Origin: Betaproteobacteria bacterium UBA2293
GTDB taxonomy: Bacteria; Pseudomonadota; Gammaproteobacteria; Burkholderiales; Rhodocyclaceae
NCBI GenBank assembly: GCA_002345845.1
Contig: DDWF01000102.1
Span: 1-27,360 of the forward strand
Direction of reading: 5' to 3'
DNA: 27,360 nt
Shown: piece by piece, positions 7,659 through 14,532 of the stretch
Position numbering within the stretch: the stretch's first letter is position 1
Layout of the letters: the number at the start of each line of letters is the position of its first letter
Position numbers and translations under genes: made by a program
Notes under the pieces: generated by a model
What the model saw: the letters and a program-made list of their open reading frames with translations, nothing else
Told to the model about the DNA's origin: nothing
Databases searched by the model: none

Positions 7659-9263
7659 ATGAAACCAAGCACTGACTACGTCATCGTCGGAGCCGGTTCT
7701 GCCGGCTGCGTGCTGGCCAATCGCCTGAGTGCCGACCCCGGCGTGCGCGTGACCTTGATCGAGGCAGGCGGTCGCGACAGCCACTTTCTGTACCGCATGC
7801 CGGCCGGCTTTTTCGCCTTGATGAAATCCGGCCAGGGCAACTGGAACTACCAGTCCGTGCCACAGAAGCATCTCAATGGCCGGAGCATGTATTTCCCCCG
7901 GGGGAAAGTGCTCGGCGGCTCCAGTTCGATCAACGGTCTTGTCGTTTCGCGCGGCAACGTGGCCGACTACGACGGCTGGGCGGCGCTCGGCAATGCCGGC
8001 TGGTCCTATCGCGACTGTTTGCCTTACTTCCAGCGCATCGAAAGCTATCCGGCTGGCGATCCGGCGCAGCGTGGCCATGCCGGCCCGATCTCGGTGACCC
8101 GTACGCCGCTGGCAGAGATGAACCCGATATCACGGGCATGGATCGACGGCAGTATTGCTGCCGGGCATCCCTTCAAGGAGGACGTCAATGCTGGCAATCC
8201 CTTCGGCGTCGCCCAGATGCAGGGTAGCTACGCCGATGGCGAGCGGCACAGTGCCTCGGCACGGTATCTGAAGCCGGTCCTGGATCGGCCCAACCTGACG
8301 GTGATCACCGACGCCCTGGTCAAGCGCGTGCTGGTCGATGGTCAGAGAGCGACCGGGGTCGAATACATCCGGCGGGGGCGTAGCGAGACGATTCGCGTTG
8401 AGCGCGAGGTGATCCTCGCGGGCGGTGTCATCAACTCGCCACAGATCTTGCAGCTATCCGGAATTGGCGATCCGCAGGATATCCGTCCGCACGGCATTCC
8501 CGTTATCCACGCACTGCCGGGTGTCGGGCGGAACCTGCGCGATCACATTGCCATCGCCGTCAAGCAGCGCATTACCCGGCCCATTTCCCTGCTCGGCAGC
8601 CTGAAGCCCTTGGCGATGCTGCGCGCCCTCGGGCAATACCTTGTTTTTCGCTCCGGCCCGACGGCTGTCGGCGGACTGGAGGCCTGGGCGCATCTGAAAT
8701 CCGCGCCGGAACTCGAGTATCCCGACCTGCAGATCTATACCGTCCCGCTGATGTATAACGATCACGGCCGCGATGTGATCAATGAGGAAGGCTTCATGGC
8801 GGTGATGAACGGCAGCAAGCCGAAGAGTGTCGGGACGGTGAAGATCCGTTCGGCCGACCCGAACATGGCGCCAGCGATCGACCCCAACTATTTCGACGAT
8901 CCGGATGACCTGCGCGTATTGCGCCAGGGTATCCGGCTCAGCCGGGAGATCATCGCGCAGAAACCCTACGATCATTTCCGCGGAACGGAATATGCGCCAG
9001 GCGAAGCCGCGACCTCCGACGTGGCGCTCGACGCCTACATTCGGGCCCATGCCAACAGTCTCTATCACCCGGTCGGTACCTGCAAGATGGGGGGCGATGA
9101 GCTGGCCGTGGTCGATCCCGAATTGCGTGTTCGAGGCATCGACGGTCTGCGCGTGGTCGATGCTTCGGTCATGCCCGACATCACCAGCGGCAATACCAAC
9201 TTCCCGGCCATGATGATCGCCGAGAAAGCGGCCGATCTGCTGCTCGGCAGCGGCCGGGCATAG
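7659..9263 (+). CDS. GMC-family alcohol dehydrogenase, AlkJ/choline dehydrogenase-like
   Basis: This 534-residue FAD enzyme opens with the dinucleotide-binding segment V-I-V-G-A-G-S-A-G-C-V-L-A-N-R-L and has the GMC signature R-G-K-V-L-G-G-S-S-S-I-N-G. The catalytic pair is H470 (Y-H-P-V-G-T-C-K-M-G) and N512 (S-G-N-T-N). It resembles AlkJ, the membrane-associated alcohol dehydrogenase that oxidises terminal alcohols to aldehydes and passes electrons to the quinone pool. Directly after a CYP153-like P450 and its ferredoxin, the natural substrate would be the primary alcohol made by the P450. The start is ATG 7659, with TGGAG about five bases upstream; an in-frame upstream codon at 7626 would place residues ahead of the FAD-binding strand without reason. 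The family is certain; the precise alcohol is not known. Confidence 0.9.
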   Translation: MKPSTDYVIVGAGSAGCVLANRLSADPGVRVTLIEAGGRDSHFLYRMPAGFFALMKSGQGNWNYQSVPQKHLNGRSMYFPRGKVLGGSSSINGLVVSRGNVADYDGWAALGNAGWSYRDCLPYFQRIESYPAGDPAQRGHAGPISVTRTPLAEMNPISRAWIDGSIAAGHPFKEDVNAGNPFGVAQMQGSYADGERHSASARYLKPVLDRPNLTVITDALVKRVLVDGQRATGVEYIRRGRSETIRVEREVILAGGVINSPQILQLSGIGDPQDIRPHGIPVIHALPGVGRNLRDHIAIAVKQRITRPISLLGSLKPLAMLRALGQYLVFRSGPTAVGGLEAWAHLKSAPELEYPDLQIYTVPLMYNDHGRDVINEEGFMAVMNGSKPKSVGTVKIRSADPNMAPAIDPNYFDDPDDLRVLRQGIRLSREIIAQKPYDHFRGTEYAPGEAATSDVALDAYIRAHANSLYHPVGTCKMGGDELAVVDPELRVRGIDGLRVVDASVMPDITSGNTNFPAMMIAEKAADLLLGSGRA

Positions 9264-9316
9264 GCCGTGGCAAGTTCGTTCCGCCAATTACCCCCTCAAG
9301 CCCAAGGAGAAAAACC

Positions 9317-9568
9317 ATGCAAGTCATGAGCAATGGAACTGAAGCCTGTCCTTTCGCCTTCAACTTCGATCCGGCGACTTTCAAGGTCGGCGATCTGATC
9401 AGCTACCGGGTGCCCGATCGCTTCGACGACTTTCCCTTCGTTGGGAGCATCGTTGCCGTGCATGCGGAGCATGTCGAGATCAGTCCCAACGATCCGGCCA
9501 ACCCTGGCAAACGGATGAAGGGCAGCCGGGAAAGTCGCCCGGTCGTCGCCAGTTCGGAAATTTTCTAA
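9317..9568 (+). CDS. Small conserved-looking protein of unknown function (83 residues)
   Basis: I do not recognise this protein. It has 83 residues, no signal peptide and no membrane segment. It contains one cysteine (near residue 11), a V-G-D-L-I-S-Y-R-V-P segment and a later V-G-S-I-V-A-V-H segment. Short alternating hydrophobic strands of this kind suggest a small beta-barrel (SH3-like) fold. The C-terminal third is polar and rich in Pro, Asn and basic residues. The reasons to believe it is a gene are a perfect AGGAG ribosome-binding site before the ATG, codon use like its neighbours, and a place between the GMC and acyl-CoA dehydrogenase genes with short gaps on both sides. It may be an accessory or binding protein for one of the flanking enzymes; this is a guess. 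Confidence 0.7.
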   Translation: MQVMSNGTEACPFAFNFDPATFKVGDLISYRVPDRFDDFPFVGSIVAVHAEHVEISPNDPANPGKRMKGSRESRPVVASSEIF

Positions 9569-9613
9569 GCCCTTCCCGGCCTGCTGCAGTTATTCATTTT
9601 CAGGAGACGCTCC

Positions 9614-10759
9614 GTGTTGCCCCACCGTGATGTTTACGATCAGGACCATGCCCTTTTCCGCGATGCCGTTCGCGGCTTCATCAAGGCCGAAGTGCGGCCC
9701 CACTTTGAACGCTGGGAAGAGCAGGGCATCGTCGACCGCGACTACTGGAGCGCAGGGGGCCGGGCCGGGCTGCTTTGCCCGCAGGTCCCAGAAGAGTATG
9801 GCGGTGCCGGTGGCAGCTTTCGCCACAACGCGATCATTGGCGAGGAACTGGCCTATGCCGGCTATTCCGGACCGATGGTGAACTACTCGGTGCATAGCGA
9901 TGTGTGTACCGGCTACATCCTCAGCTACGGCAGCGAGGAGCAGAAAAAAACCTGGTTGCCGCGCATGGCCTCCGGCGAGATCGTCTGTGCCGTAGCCATG
10001 ACCGAGCCGGGGACAGGCAGCGACCTGCAGGGCATTCGTACCCGGGCGACGCGCCACGGCGACAGCCTGCGCATCCAGGGGACCAAAACCTTCATCTCCA
10101 ATGGCCAGCATGCCGGACTGGTCATTGTCGTCGCCCGCACCTCGGACGAACCGGGAGCGCGCGGTCTCAGCCTGGTGCTGGTCGAAACGGATCGGCCGGG
10201 ATTCCAGCGGGGGCGCAAGCTGGACAAGCTGGGATTGCGTTCGGCCGATACGCTCGAGCTGTTTTTTGACAACGTGGAGGTGCCCGTTGCCAATATTCTC
10301 GGCCAGGAAGGTGCCGGCTTCGCGCAACTGATGAACGAATTGCCGCAGGAGCGGCTGATTATCGCCATCTGTTCGCTGGCGGCGGCGCAGCGAGCCTTCG
10401 ACATCACCTGCGACTATGTGCGCGAACGCAAGGCCTTTGGCAGGGCGGTCGGTGAATTCCAGAACACCCGTTTCCGTCTGGCCGATCTCAAGGCTGAACT
10501 GGCGGTCGGCTGGTCCTTCGTCGACCAGTGCCTGGGGCGCCATGAGCAAGGCCAGCTAACAGCGGTGGAGGCCTCGATGGCAAAGCTGTGGGTAAGCGAG
10601 AAACAGGGGCTGGTGGTGGATCAGTGCCTGCAGTTCTTCGGCGGCTATGGCTTCATGCGCGAATACGAGATCAGCCGTCTTTTTGCCGATGCGCGGGTAC
10701 AACGCATCTATGGCGGAACCTCGGAAATTATGCGCGAACTGATTTCACGTGGTTTGTAG
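9614..10759 (+). CDS. Acyl-CoA dehydrogenase, long-chain/isovaleryl type, first copy
   Basis: This 381-residue FAD enzyme introduces an alpha,beta double bond into an acyl-CoA thioester and passes electrons to electron-transfer flavoprotein. It has the flavin-binding A-M-T-E-P-G-T-G-S-D-L-Q-G segment, the F-I-S-N-G-Q block, and the C-terminal F-G-G-Y-G-F-M-R-E-Y. In the long-chain and isovaleryl-CoA dehydrogenases the catalytic base is the Glu of that last motif, here E350. The medium-chain position in the later I-Y-G-G-T-S-E-I segment is Gly, which agrees. The start is the GTG at 9614, with AGGAGA six bases upstream. It is the last gene of the P450 operon before a 274-base control region. 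Substrate length cannot be read from the sequence. A paralogue lies at 11034-12209. Confidence 0.9.
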   Translation: MLPHRDVYDQDHALFRDAVRGFIKAEVRPHFERWEEQGIVDRDYWSAGGRAGLLCPQVPEEYGGAGGSFRHNAIIGEELAYAGYSGPMVNYSVHSDVCTGYILSYGSEEQKKTWLPRMASGEIVCAVAMTEPGTGSDLQGIRTRATRHGDSLRIQGTKTFISNGQHAGLVIVVARTSDEPGARGLSLVLVETDRPGFQRGRKLDKLGLRSADTLELFFDNVEVPVANILGQEGAGFAQLMNELPQERLIIAICSLAAAQRAFDITCDYVRERKAFGRAVGEFQNTRFRLADLKAELAVGWSFVDQCLGRHEQGQLTAVEASMAKLWVSEKQGLVVDQCLQFFGGYGFMREYEISRLFADARVQRIYGGTSEIMRELISRGL

Positions 10760-10834
10760 GTGTCGATACCTAATTTTGTAGGTCAGTTGAAATAAATTGG
10801 CACCACCGGATTTGTTTGCGAGCATACGTGAGCG

Positions 10835-10856
10835 CAGTGAATTTCATAATTCACTG
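10835..10856. promoter_or_regulatory. Palindromic site, possible operator 1
   Basis: The arms CAGTGAATT (10835-10843) and AATTCACTG (10848-10856) are perfect inverted repeats of nine bases around a TCAT spacer, inside an AT-rich non-coding region. There is no T-run after it, so an operator for a dimeric repressor (TetR, GntR or MarR type) is likelier than a terminator. It lies about 66 bases upstream of the -35-like element at 10922. Confidence 0.55.
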
Positions 10857-10911
10857 ATTGGTAAGTGTTTGTTCTTTATTTTTGGCCAATGTTTCTAGGT
10901 GGGGAATGGGC

Positions 10912-10944
10912 GTGGACTTTATTGCAAACTAGAATAAAGTCCGC
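10912..10944. promoter_or_regulatory. Inverted repeat over promoter, possible operator 2
   Basis: The arms GGACTTTATT (10914-10923) and AATAAAGTCC (10933-10942) are perfect ten-base inverted repeats with a 9-base spacer; one further G-C pair (10912/10944) extends them past a G-T mismatch. The left arm touches the putative -35 and the right arm lies in the spacer of the promoter at 10922-10950. A bound protein would therefore block RNA polymerase. A partial repeat of the left arm, GCGGACTTTT, occurs again near 10993-11002. As RNA this would also form a stable hairpin. Confidence 0.6.
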
Positions 10945-10950
10945 TACCAT
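10922..10950 (+). promoter_or_regulatory. Putative sigma70 promoter for the second acyl-CoA dehydrogenase operon
   Basis: TTGCAA (10922-10927) and TACCAT (10945-10950) are separated by exactly 17 bases and each match four of six consensus positions. They lie 84 bases before the ATG at 11034, in the only sizeable AT-rich gap of this part of the window. The coincidence with the inverted repeat 10912-10944 strengthens the case for a regulated promoter. Prediction only. Confidence 0.45.
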
Positions 10951-11033
10951 ACGATCAACGAGCTGTGGTTCTGGCCCGTGCGCTAGTGCGGTGCGGACTT
11001 TTCGCATGACCAACCCTGACTGAGAGACCGTCA

Positions 11034-12209
11034 ATGATCGAACGAAAATTGTTTGGACAGGAACATGAAATGTTCCGCGATACGGTGAAGAAGTTCATCG
11101 ATCGGGAAATCCGGCCATTCCACTACCAGTGGGAGGAGCAGGGGATCGTGCCGCGCGATCTATGGCACAAGGCCGGCGAGGCCGGGTTGCTCTGCTGCAC
11201 GATCGACGAAGAATACGGTGGTCTCGGTCTCGAATATCTCTTCGATGTGGTGGTCTTCGAGGAAATGGCCAAGAGCGGCTTTACCGGTCCTGGCTTTCTC
11301 ATTCACACGGATCTGGTGGCTACGTATATCAAGTCTTTTGGCAGCGAAGAGCAGAAGCGGCAGTGGTTGCCGCGCATGGTCTCCGGCGAGGCGATTGGCG
11401 CCCTCGGCATGACCGAGCCGCATGCCGGTTCCGATCTGAAGAACATCCGTACCCGTGCGGTGCGCGATGGCGATGATTTCGTCATCAATGGCCAGAAGGT
11501 GTTCATCTCCAATGGCCAGATGTGCGATGTCCTGGTCCTGGCCACCAAGACCGACAGTGCGGCTGGGGCCAAGGGCATCACCCTGTTCCTGGTCGATACC
11601 AGCCTGCCGGGTTTCAAGCGCGGCAAGAACCTGGACAAGCTTGGCATGAAGGCCCAGGACACCTCCGAGTTGTTCTTCGAGGACCTGCGCGTGCCCGCTA
11701 GCAGCATGCTCGGCAAGGAGGGGCAGGGCTTTGCCATCATGATGACCAAGCTGGCCCAGGAGCGCCTGGCCCAGGCCATCCGCTCGGCAGCCGTGGCCGA
11801 GGAGGTGATCGCCTACACGGTGGATTACACCGCCGAGCGCGAAGCCTTTGGTAAGACCATTTCTGATTTCCAGAACACCCAGTTCAAGCTGGCTGAGCTG
11901 AAGACCGAAGCGGTCATCGGGCGGGTGTTTACCGATCATTGCATCGAGCTGTTCATGAACAACAAGCTGGATGCGCTGGATGCCGCCATGGCCAAGATGT
12001 GGCTCTCCAACCTGCACTGCAAGGTGGTCGACGAGTGTTTGCAGCTGTTCGGCGGCTGGGGCTACATGTGGGAATATCCGATCGCCCGTGCCTACGCCGA
12101 TGCGCGCATCGTCAAGATTGCCGGCGGCTCGATCGAGATCATGAAATACCTGATTGGCCGTAGCTTGTTCGAGGGCAAGAAGAAAACCAAAAAGATCGCC
12201 GCGTACTAG
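11034..12209 (+). CDS. Acyl-CoA dehydrogenase, long-chain/isovaleryl type, second copy
   Basis: This 391-residue paralogue of 9614-10759 shares E-M-F-R-D-type and W-E-E-Q-G-I-V segments near the N-terminus, the flavin motif G-M-T-E-P-H-A-G-S-D-L-K, F-I-S-N-G-Q, and F-G-G-W-G-Y-M-W-E-Y with catalytic base E347. The later position used by medium-chain enzymes is not Glu (I-A-G-G-S-I-E-I), consistent with the long-chain/isovaleryl class. It has a lysine-rich C-terminal extension (about residues 376-388) that the first copy lacks. It opens a new transcription unit behind a palindrome-covered promoter. The ribosome-binding site is weak (GAGAG). Two paralogues in adjacent operons suggest two chain lengths or two successive dehydrogenations; the substrates are not readable from sequence. 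Confidence 0.9.
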   Translation: MIERKLFGQEHEMFRDTVKKFIDREIRPFHYQWEEQGIVPRDLWHKAGEAGLLCCTIDEEYGGLGLEYLFDVVVFEEMAKSGFTGPGFLIHTDLVATYIKSFGSEEQKRQWLPRMVSGEAIGALGMTEPHAGSDLKNIRTRAVRDGDDFVINGQKVFISNGQMCDVLVLATKTDSAAGAKGITLFLVDTSLPGFKRGKNLDKLGMKAQDTSELFFEDLRVPASSMLGKEGQGFAIMMTKLAQERLAQAIRSAAVAEEVIAYTVDYTAEREAFGKTISDFQNTQFKLAELKTEAVIGRVFTDHCIELFMNNKLDALDAAMAKMWLSNLHCKVVDECLQLFGGWGYMWEYPIARAYADARIVKIAGGSIEIMKYLIGRSLFEGKKKTKKIAAY

Positions 12210-12660
12210 GTGGGCGGAGCGTTAGGAGAAGGCCTCATGGATCTGCAAACGCAATGGCATCCGGTGATTTTGCCGATGAGCGGTAAGGCCGGTTCATGGC
12301 TTGTCGCCTGTAGCGTCTGAGGTGGTGCGGTATGCCTGAACTCTTCCTGTCCGGTTCTTCTCTTGTGTCATCGGCCCTGTTTGCCGTCGGCGGCTGGCTG
12401 ATCGGCGCCCTCATGTGGCTGCTGGCCGGCCGGCTGGCGGAGCGCTCCACGGCGATTAAATCCCGTTCCTTGCCCAGCTGGCGTATGGCGCCCGTCGATC
12501 GTTCTCGCCAGAGTCTGCAATGCGAGGCGCCTTTCCGTCCGGTACCCGGCAGGAATGGTAGCACTGCCGAGCATCGTGTTTTTCCGAGTCATCCGCAGCA
12601 TGAAGTCGGTGTATGACGAACCGCCGGTAGCTGCGGAGCCCCATCAGATAGAGAGGATGT
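12210..12660 (+). other. Poorly coding gap of 451 bases with two doubtful small ORFs
   Basis: No recognisable gene lies here. A 27-codon ORF (12237-12320, starting M-D-L-Q-T-Q-W-H) follows an excellent AGGAGA ribosome-binding site. A 94-codon ORF (12332-12616) starts after GAGGTGG. Its first 35 residues could be a membrane helix (A-L-F-A-V-G-G-W-L-I-G-A-L-M-W-L-L-A), but the rest is rich in Arg, Ser and Pro like translated non-coding DNA. The stretch could be the remains of a decayed gene or a leader with regulatory upstream ORFs. A typical ribosome-binding site (AGAGAGG) sits before the ATG at 12661. Confidence 0.4.
12332..12616 (+). CDS. Doubtful small membrane protein (94 residues)
   Basis: This is a possible gene only. 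The ATG at 12332 is preceded by GAGGTGG, and residues 10-33 form one plausible transmembrane helix. From about residue 40 onward the composition (many Arg, Ser, Pro, His) does not look like a folded domain, and I recognise no family. It may be a truncated relic whose reading frame broke after the membrane segment, or not a gene at all. Confidence 0.2.
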   Translation: MPELFLSGSSLVSSALFAVGGWLIGALMWLLAGRLAERSTAIKSRSLPSWRMAPVDRSRQSLQCEAPFRPVPGRNGSTAEHRVFPSHPQHEVGV

Positions 12661-13605
12661 ATGAGTAACACTGCAAATCAGGCAACAAAACCCTTTTTCC
12701 TCGATCCGCTCAACGATCGCCGTCATTCCCTGAGCGACACGCCGAATGCGCGCGAGTCGCTGGTGTTCATGCTGCAGTTGCCCGAGCACGACGTTGCCGC
12801 CTTCGTTTATACATGGGTCAGCGGTGACAGCAAGGCCGGCGCGGCATTCTGCATTTATGGCCCGGCGGTGGGCGAACAGGCTATTTTCGAAGTCGTCGAT
12901 GGCATTCCGGTACCCCGTGAGCAGGGCTTTGACGACTGGCGGGTCGGCGGTGTGCATGTCCGGCACCGTGAGCCGCTGCAGATTGCAGATGTCTCCTATG
13001 TCGGCCAGGGCGGCAGCCTAGAATACCACTTCGAGGCCATGCATCCGGCCTACAACTATGGTTCGAATGCCGGCGGCTGCCCGCAGTGGTTTGCCAACGA
13101 CCGCTTCGAGCAGAGCGGGCGGGTGCGCGGCGTCCTGCGTTTTGCCGGCCGCGAAATTCCTTTCGATACCTTTGGCCATCGCGATCATTCCTGGGGGACC
13201 CGCGACTGGGGTATCGCCCAGCACTGGAAGTGGCTCGAGGCCCAGGCGGCGCCGGATGTTGCCGTCCATGTCTTTGAATGCAGCGCCCTGGGCAAGAACA
13301 CGGTGCACGGCTATGTCCAGCGCGATGGCAAAATCGCCGAAGTGACCGCCGTCGATACGTCTTACGAGCACGATCCGCGCTTGCTCCACAAGAGCATCCG
13401 GATGGTGGTCACGGACAGCGCCGGGCGGACGACCACGGTGACCGGGAAGACCTACGCCATGTTCGAGTTCAAGGTTAGCCCGCTGGCTACCCTTAACGAG
13501 GGCTCGATGAGCATCGAGATCGATGGTGTCAAGGGTGTCGGTCATGTGGAAATGTCCTGGCCGAAGTCCTATATCGATTACCTGTCCGAAAAGGCCGCTG
13601 CTTGA
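12661..13605 (+). CDS. AttH/CrtC-like (lipocalin-like) protein, DUF7064/DUF7065 type
   Basis: This 314-residue soluble protein has no signal peptide. Its key motif is F-G-H-R-D-H-S-W-G-T-R-D-W at 171-183. A related His-Asp-His-Trp-Gly pattern occurs in the two-domain lipocalin-like superfamily that includes AttH and CrtC, the carotenoid 1,2-hydratase. Uncharacterised members (named DUF7064/DUF7065 in some databases, from memory) turn up in lipid and terpenoid catabolic clusters. The start is ATG 12661 behind AGAGAGG. The gene is followed by a crotonase and two CoA ligases, so it belongs to the catabolic operon. It could hydrate or isomerise a double bond, or simply bind a hydrophobic intermediate; neither is shown by the sequence. 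Superfamily assignment is moderate, function unknown. Confidence 0.6.
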   Translation: MSNTANQATKPFFLDPLNDRRHSLSDTPNARESLVFMLQLPEHDVAAFVYTWVSGDSKAGAAFCIYGPAVGEQAIFEVVDGIPVPREQGFDDWRVGGVHVRHREPLQIADVSYVGQGGSLEYHFEAMHPAYNYGSNAGGCPQWFANDRFEQSGRVRGVLRFAGREIPFDTFGHRDHSWGTRDWGIAQHWKWLEAQAAPDVAVHVFECSALGKNTVHGYVQRDGKIAEVTAVDTSYEHDPRLLHKSIRMVVTDSAGRTTTVTGKTYAMFEFKVSPLATLNEGSMSIEIDGVKGVGHVEMSWPKSYIDYLSEKAAA

Positions 13606-13696
13606 ATGTACGGTTCGACCCCTTAGGCCGAAATCAGATCCCGGGGCGCCGCACTCAGGCGTCCGGGTACTAAACCAGTGTTTCAGGAAACGCCGC

Positions 13697-14485
13697 ATGA
13701 GTTACGAATCGATTGAACTGCAAGTCGAAGATGGCCTCGCCCGGGTAGTGCTCAACCAACCGGATCTCGGCAATCCCTTCAACGAGGCGTTCTGCCGGGA
13801 ATGGGCGGAAGTCGCCAATGAGCTTTCCGACCGCAATGATGTTCGTGCGGTGTTGATTTCGGGCAGGGGAAAATTTTTCAGCGTCGGCGGCGACATCGCG
13901 ATGTTTGCCCGCAACTTGGATGTCCTCCCGGCCAGGATCAAGCAATGGACGGTCGGGTTGCACATGGGGGTGGCCCGTTTCGCCCGCCTCGATGCGCCGA
14001 TCGTCGCCGCCGTACATGCGACCGCGATGGGCGGTGCCGTCGGCCTCGTCGCCGGTTGCGACGTTGTCTATGCGGCGCGCAGTGCCACGCTTGGAGCTGC
14101 TTATTCGAGCATCGGCTACAGTGTCGATGCTGGCTCCTCGTTCACCCTTTCTTCCCGAATGGGCCTGGCGCGCGCCCGTCGTTACGTGCTTTGCGCCGAG
14201 ATGCTCAAGGCCGAAGAGGCTGCGGCGGTCGGGCTCGTTGATTTCGTCGTCGATGACGAGACGGTGCTGGCCGAAGCGGAAAAAATGGCCCGGCGGCTCG
14301 CTCAGGGACCGACCCGCGCCTATGGCGAAATCCGCAATCTGTTCAGGAGCGGAATGGCGCGCCCCTTCGAGGCGCAACTCGAGGACGAAGCCCAGTCCAT
14401 TGCCCGCATGGGCGGTACGGCCGATGCCCGCGAGGGAATCATGTCCTTTGTCGAAAAACGCAAGCCGGTTTTCCGCGGCAAATAA
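13697..14485 (+). CDS. Crotonase-family enoyl-CoA hydratase/isomerase-like protein
   Basis: This 262-residue crotonase-fold protein has the oxyanion-hole segments S-V-G-G-D (62-66) and A-M-G-G-A (110-114). The two glutamates that make enoyl-CoA hydratase active are missing: the position in the G-G-x-x-E motif is G116, and the position in the later P-E motif is Y136. D144 in Y-S-V-D-A-G-S-S falls where isomerase-type members (PaaG, Eci) or dehalogenase-type members carry a catalytic Asp. This points to double-bond isomerisation, or another crotonase reaction, rather than classical hydration. The start is ATG 13697 with AGGAAA upstream; an in-frame ATG at 13523 would overlap the previous gene heavily. 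It lies in the CoA-metabolism operon just before an acyl-CoA ligase. Confidence 0.85.
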   Translation: MSYESIELQVEDGLARVVLNQPDLGNPFNEAFCREWAEVANELSDRNDVRAVLISGRGKFFSVGGDIAMFARNLDVLPARIKQWTVGLHMGVARFARLDAPIVAAVHATAMGGAVGLVAGCDVVYAARSATLGAAYSSIGYSVDAGSSFTLSSRMGLARARRYVLCAEMLKAEEAAAVGLVDFVVDDETVLAEAEKMARRLAQGPTRAYGEIRNLFRSGMARPFEAQLEDEAQSIARMGGTADAREGIMSFVEKRKPVFRGK

Positions 14486-14532
14486 AAAGTCACACCGACC
14501 CCACCACACCATCGAATATAGGAGCCTGAGCT

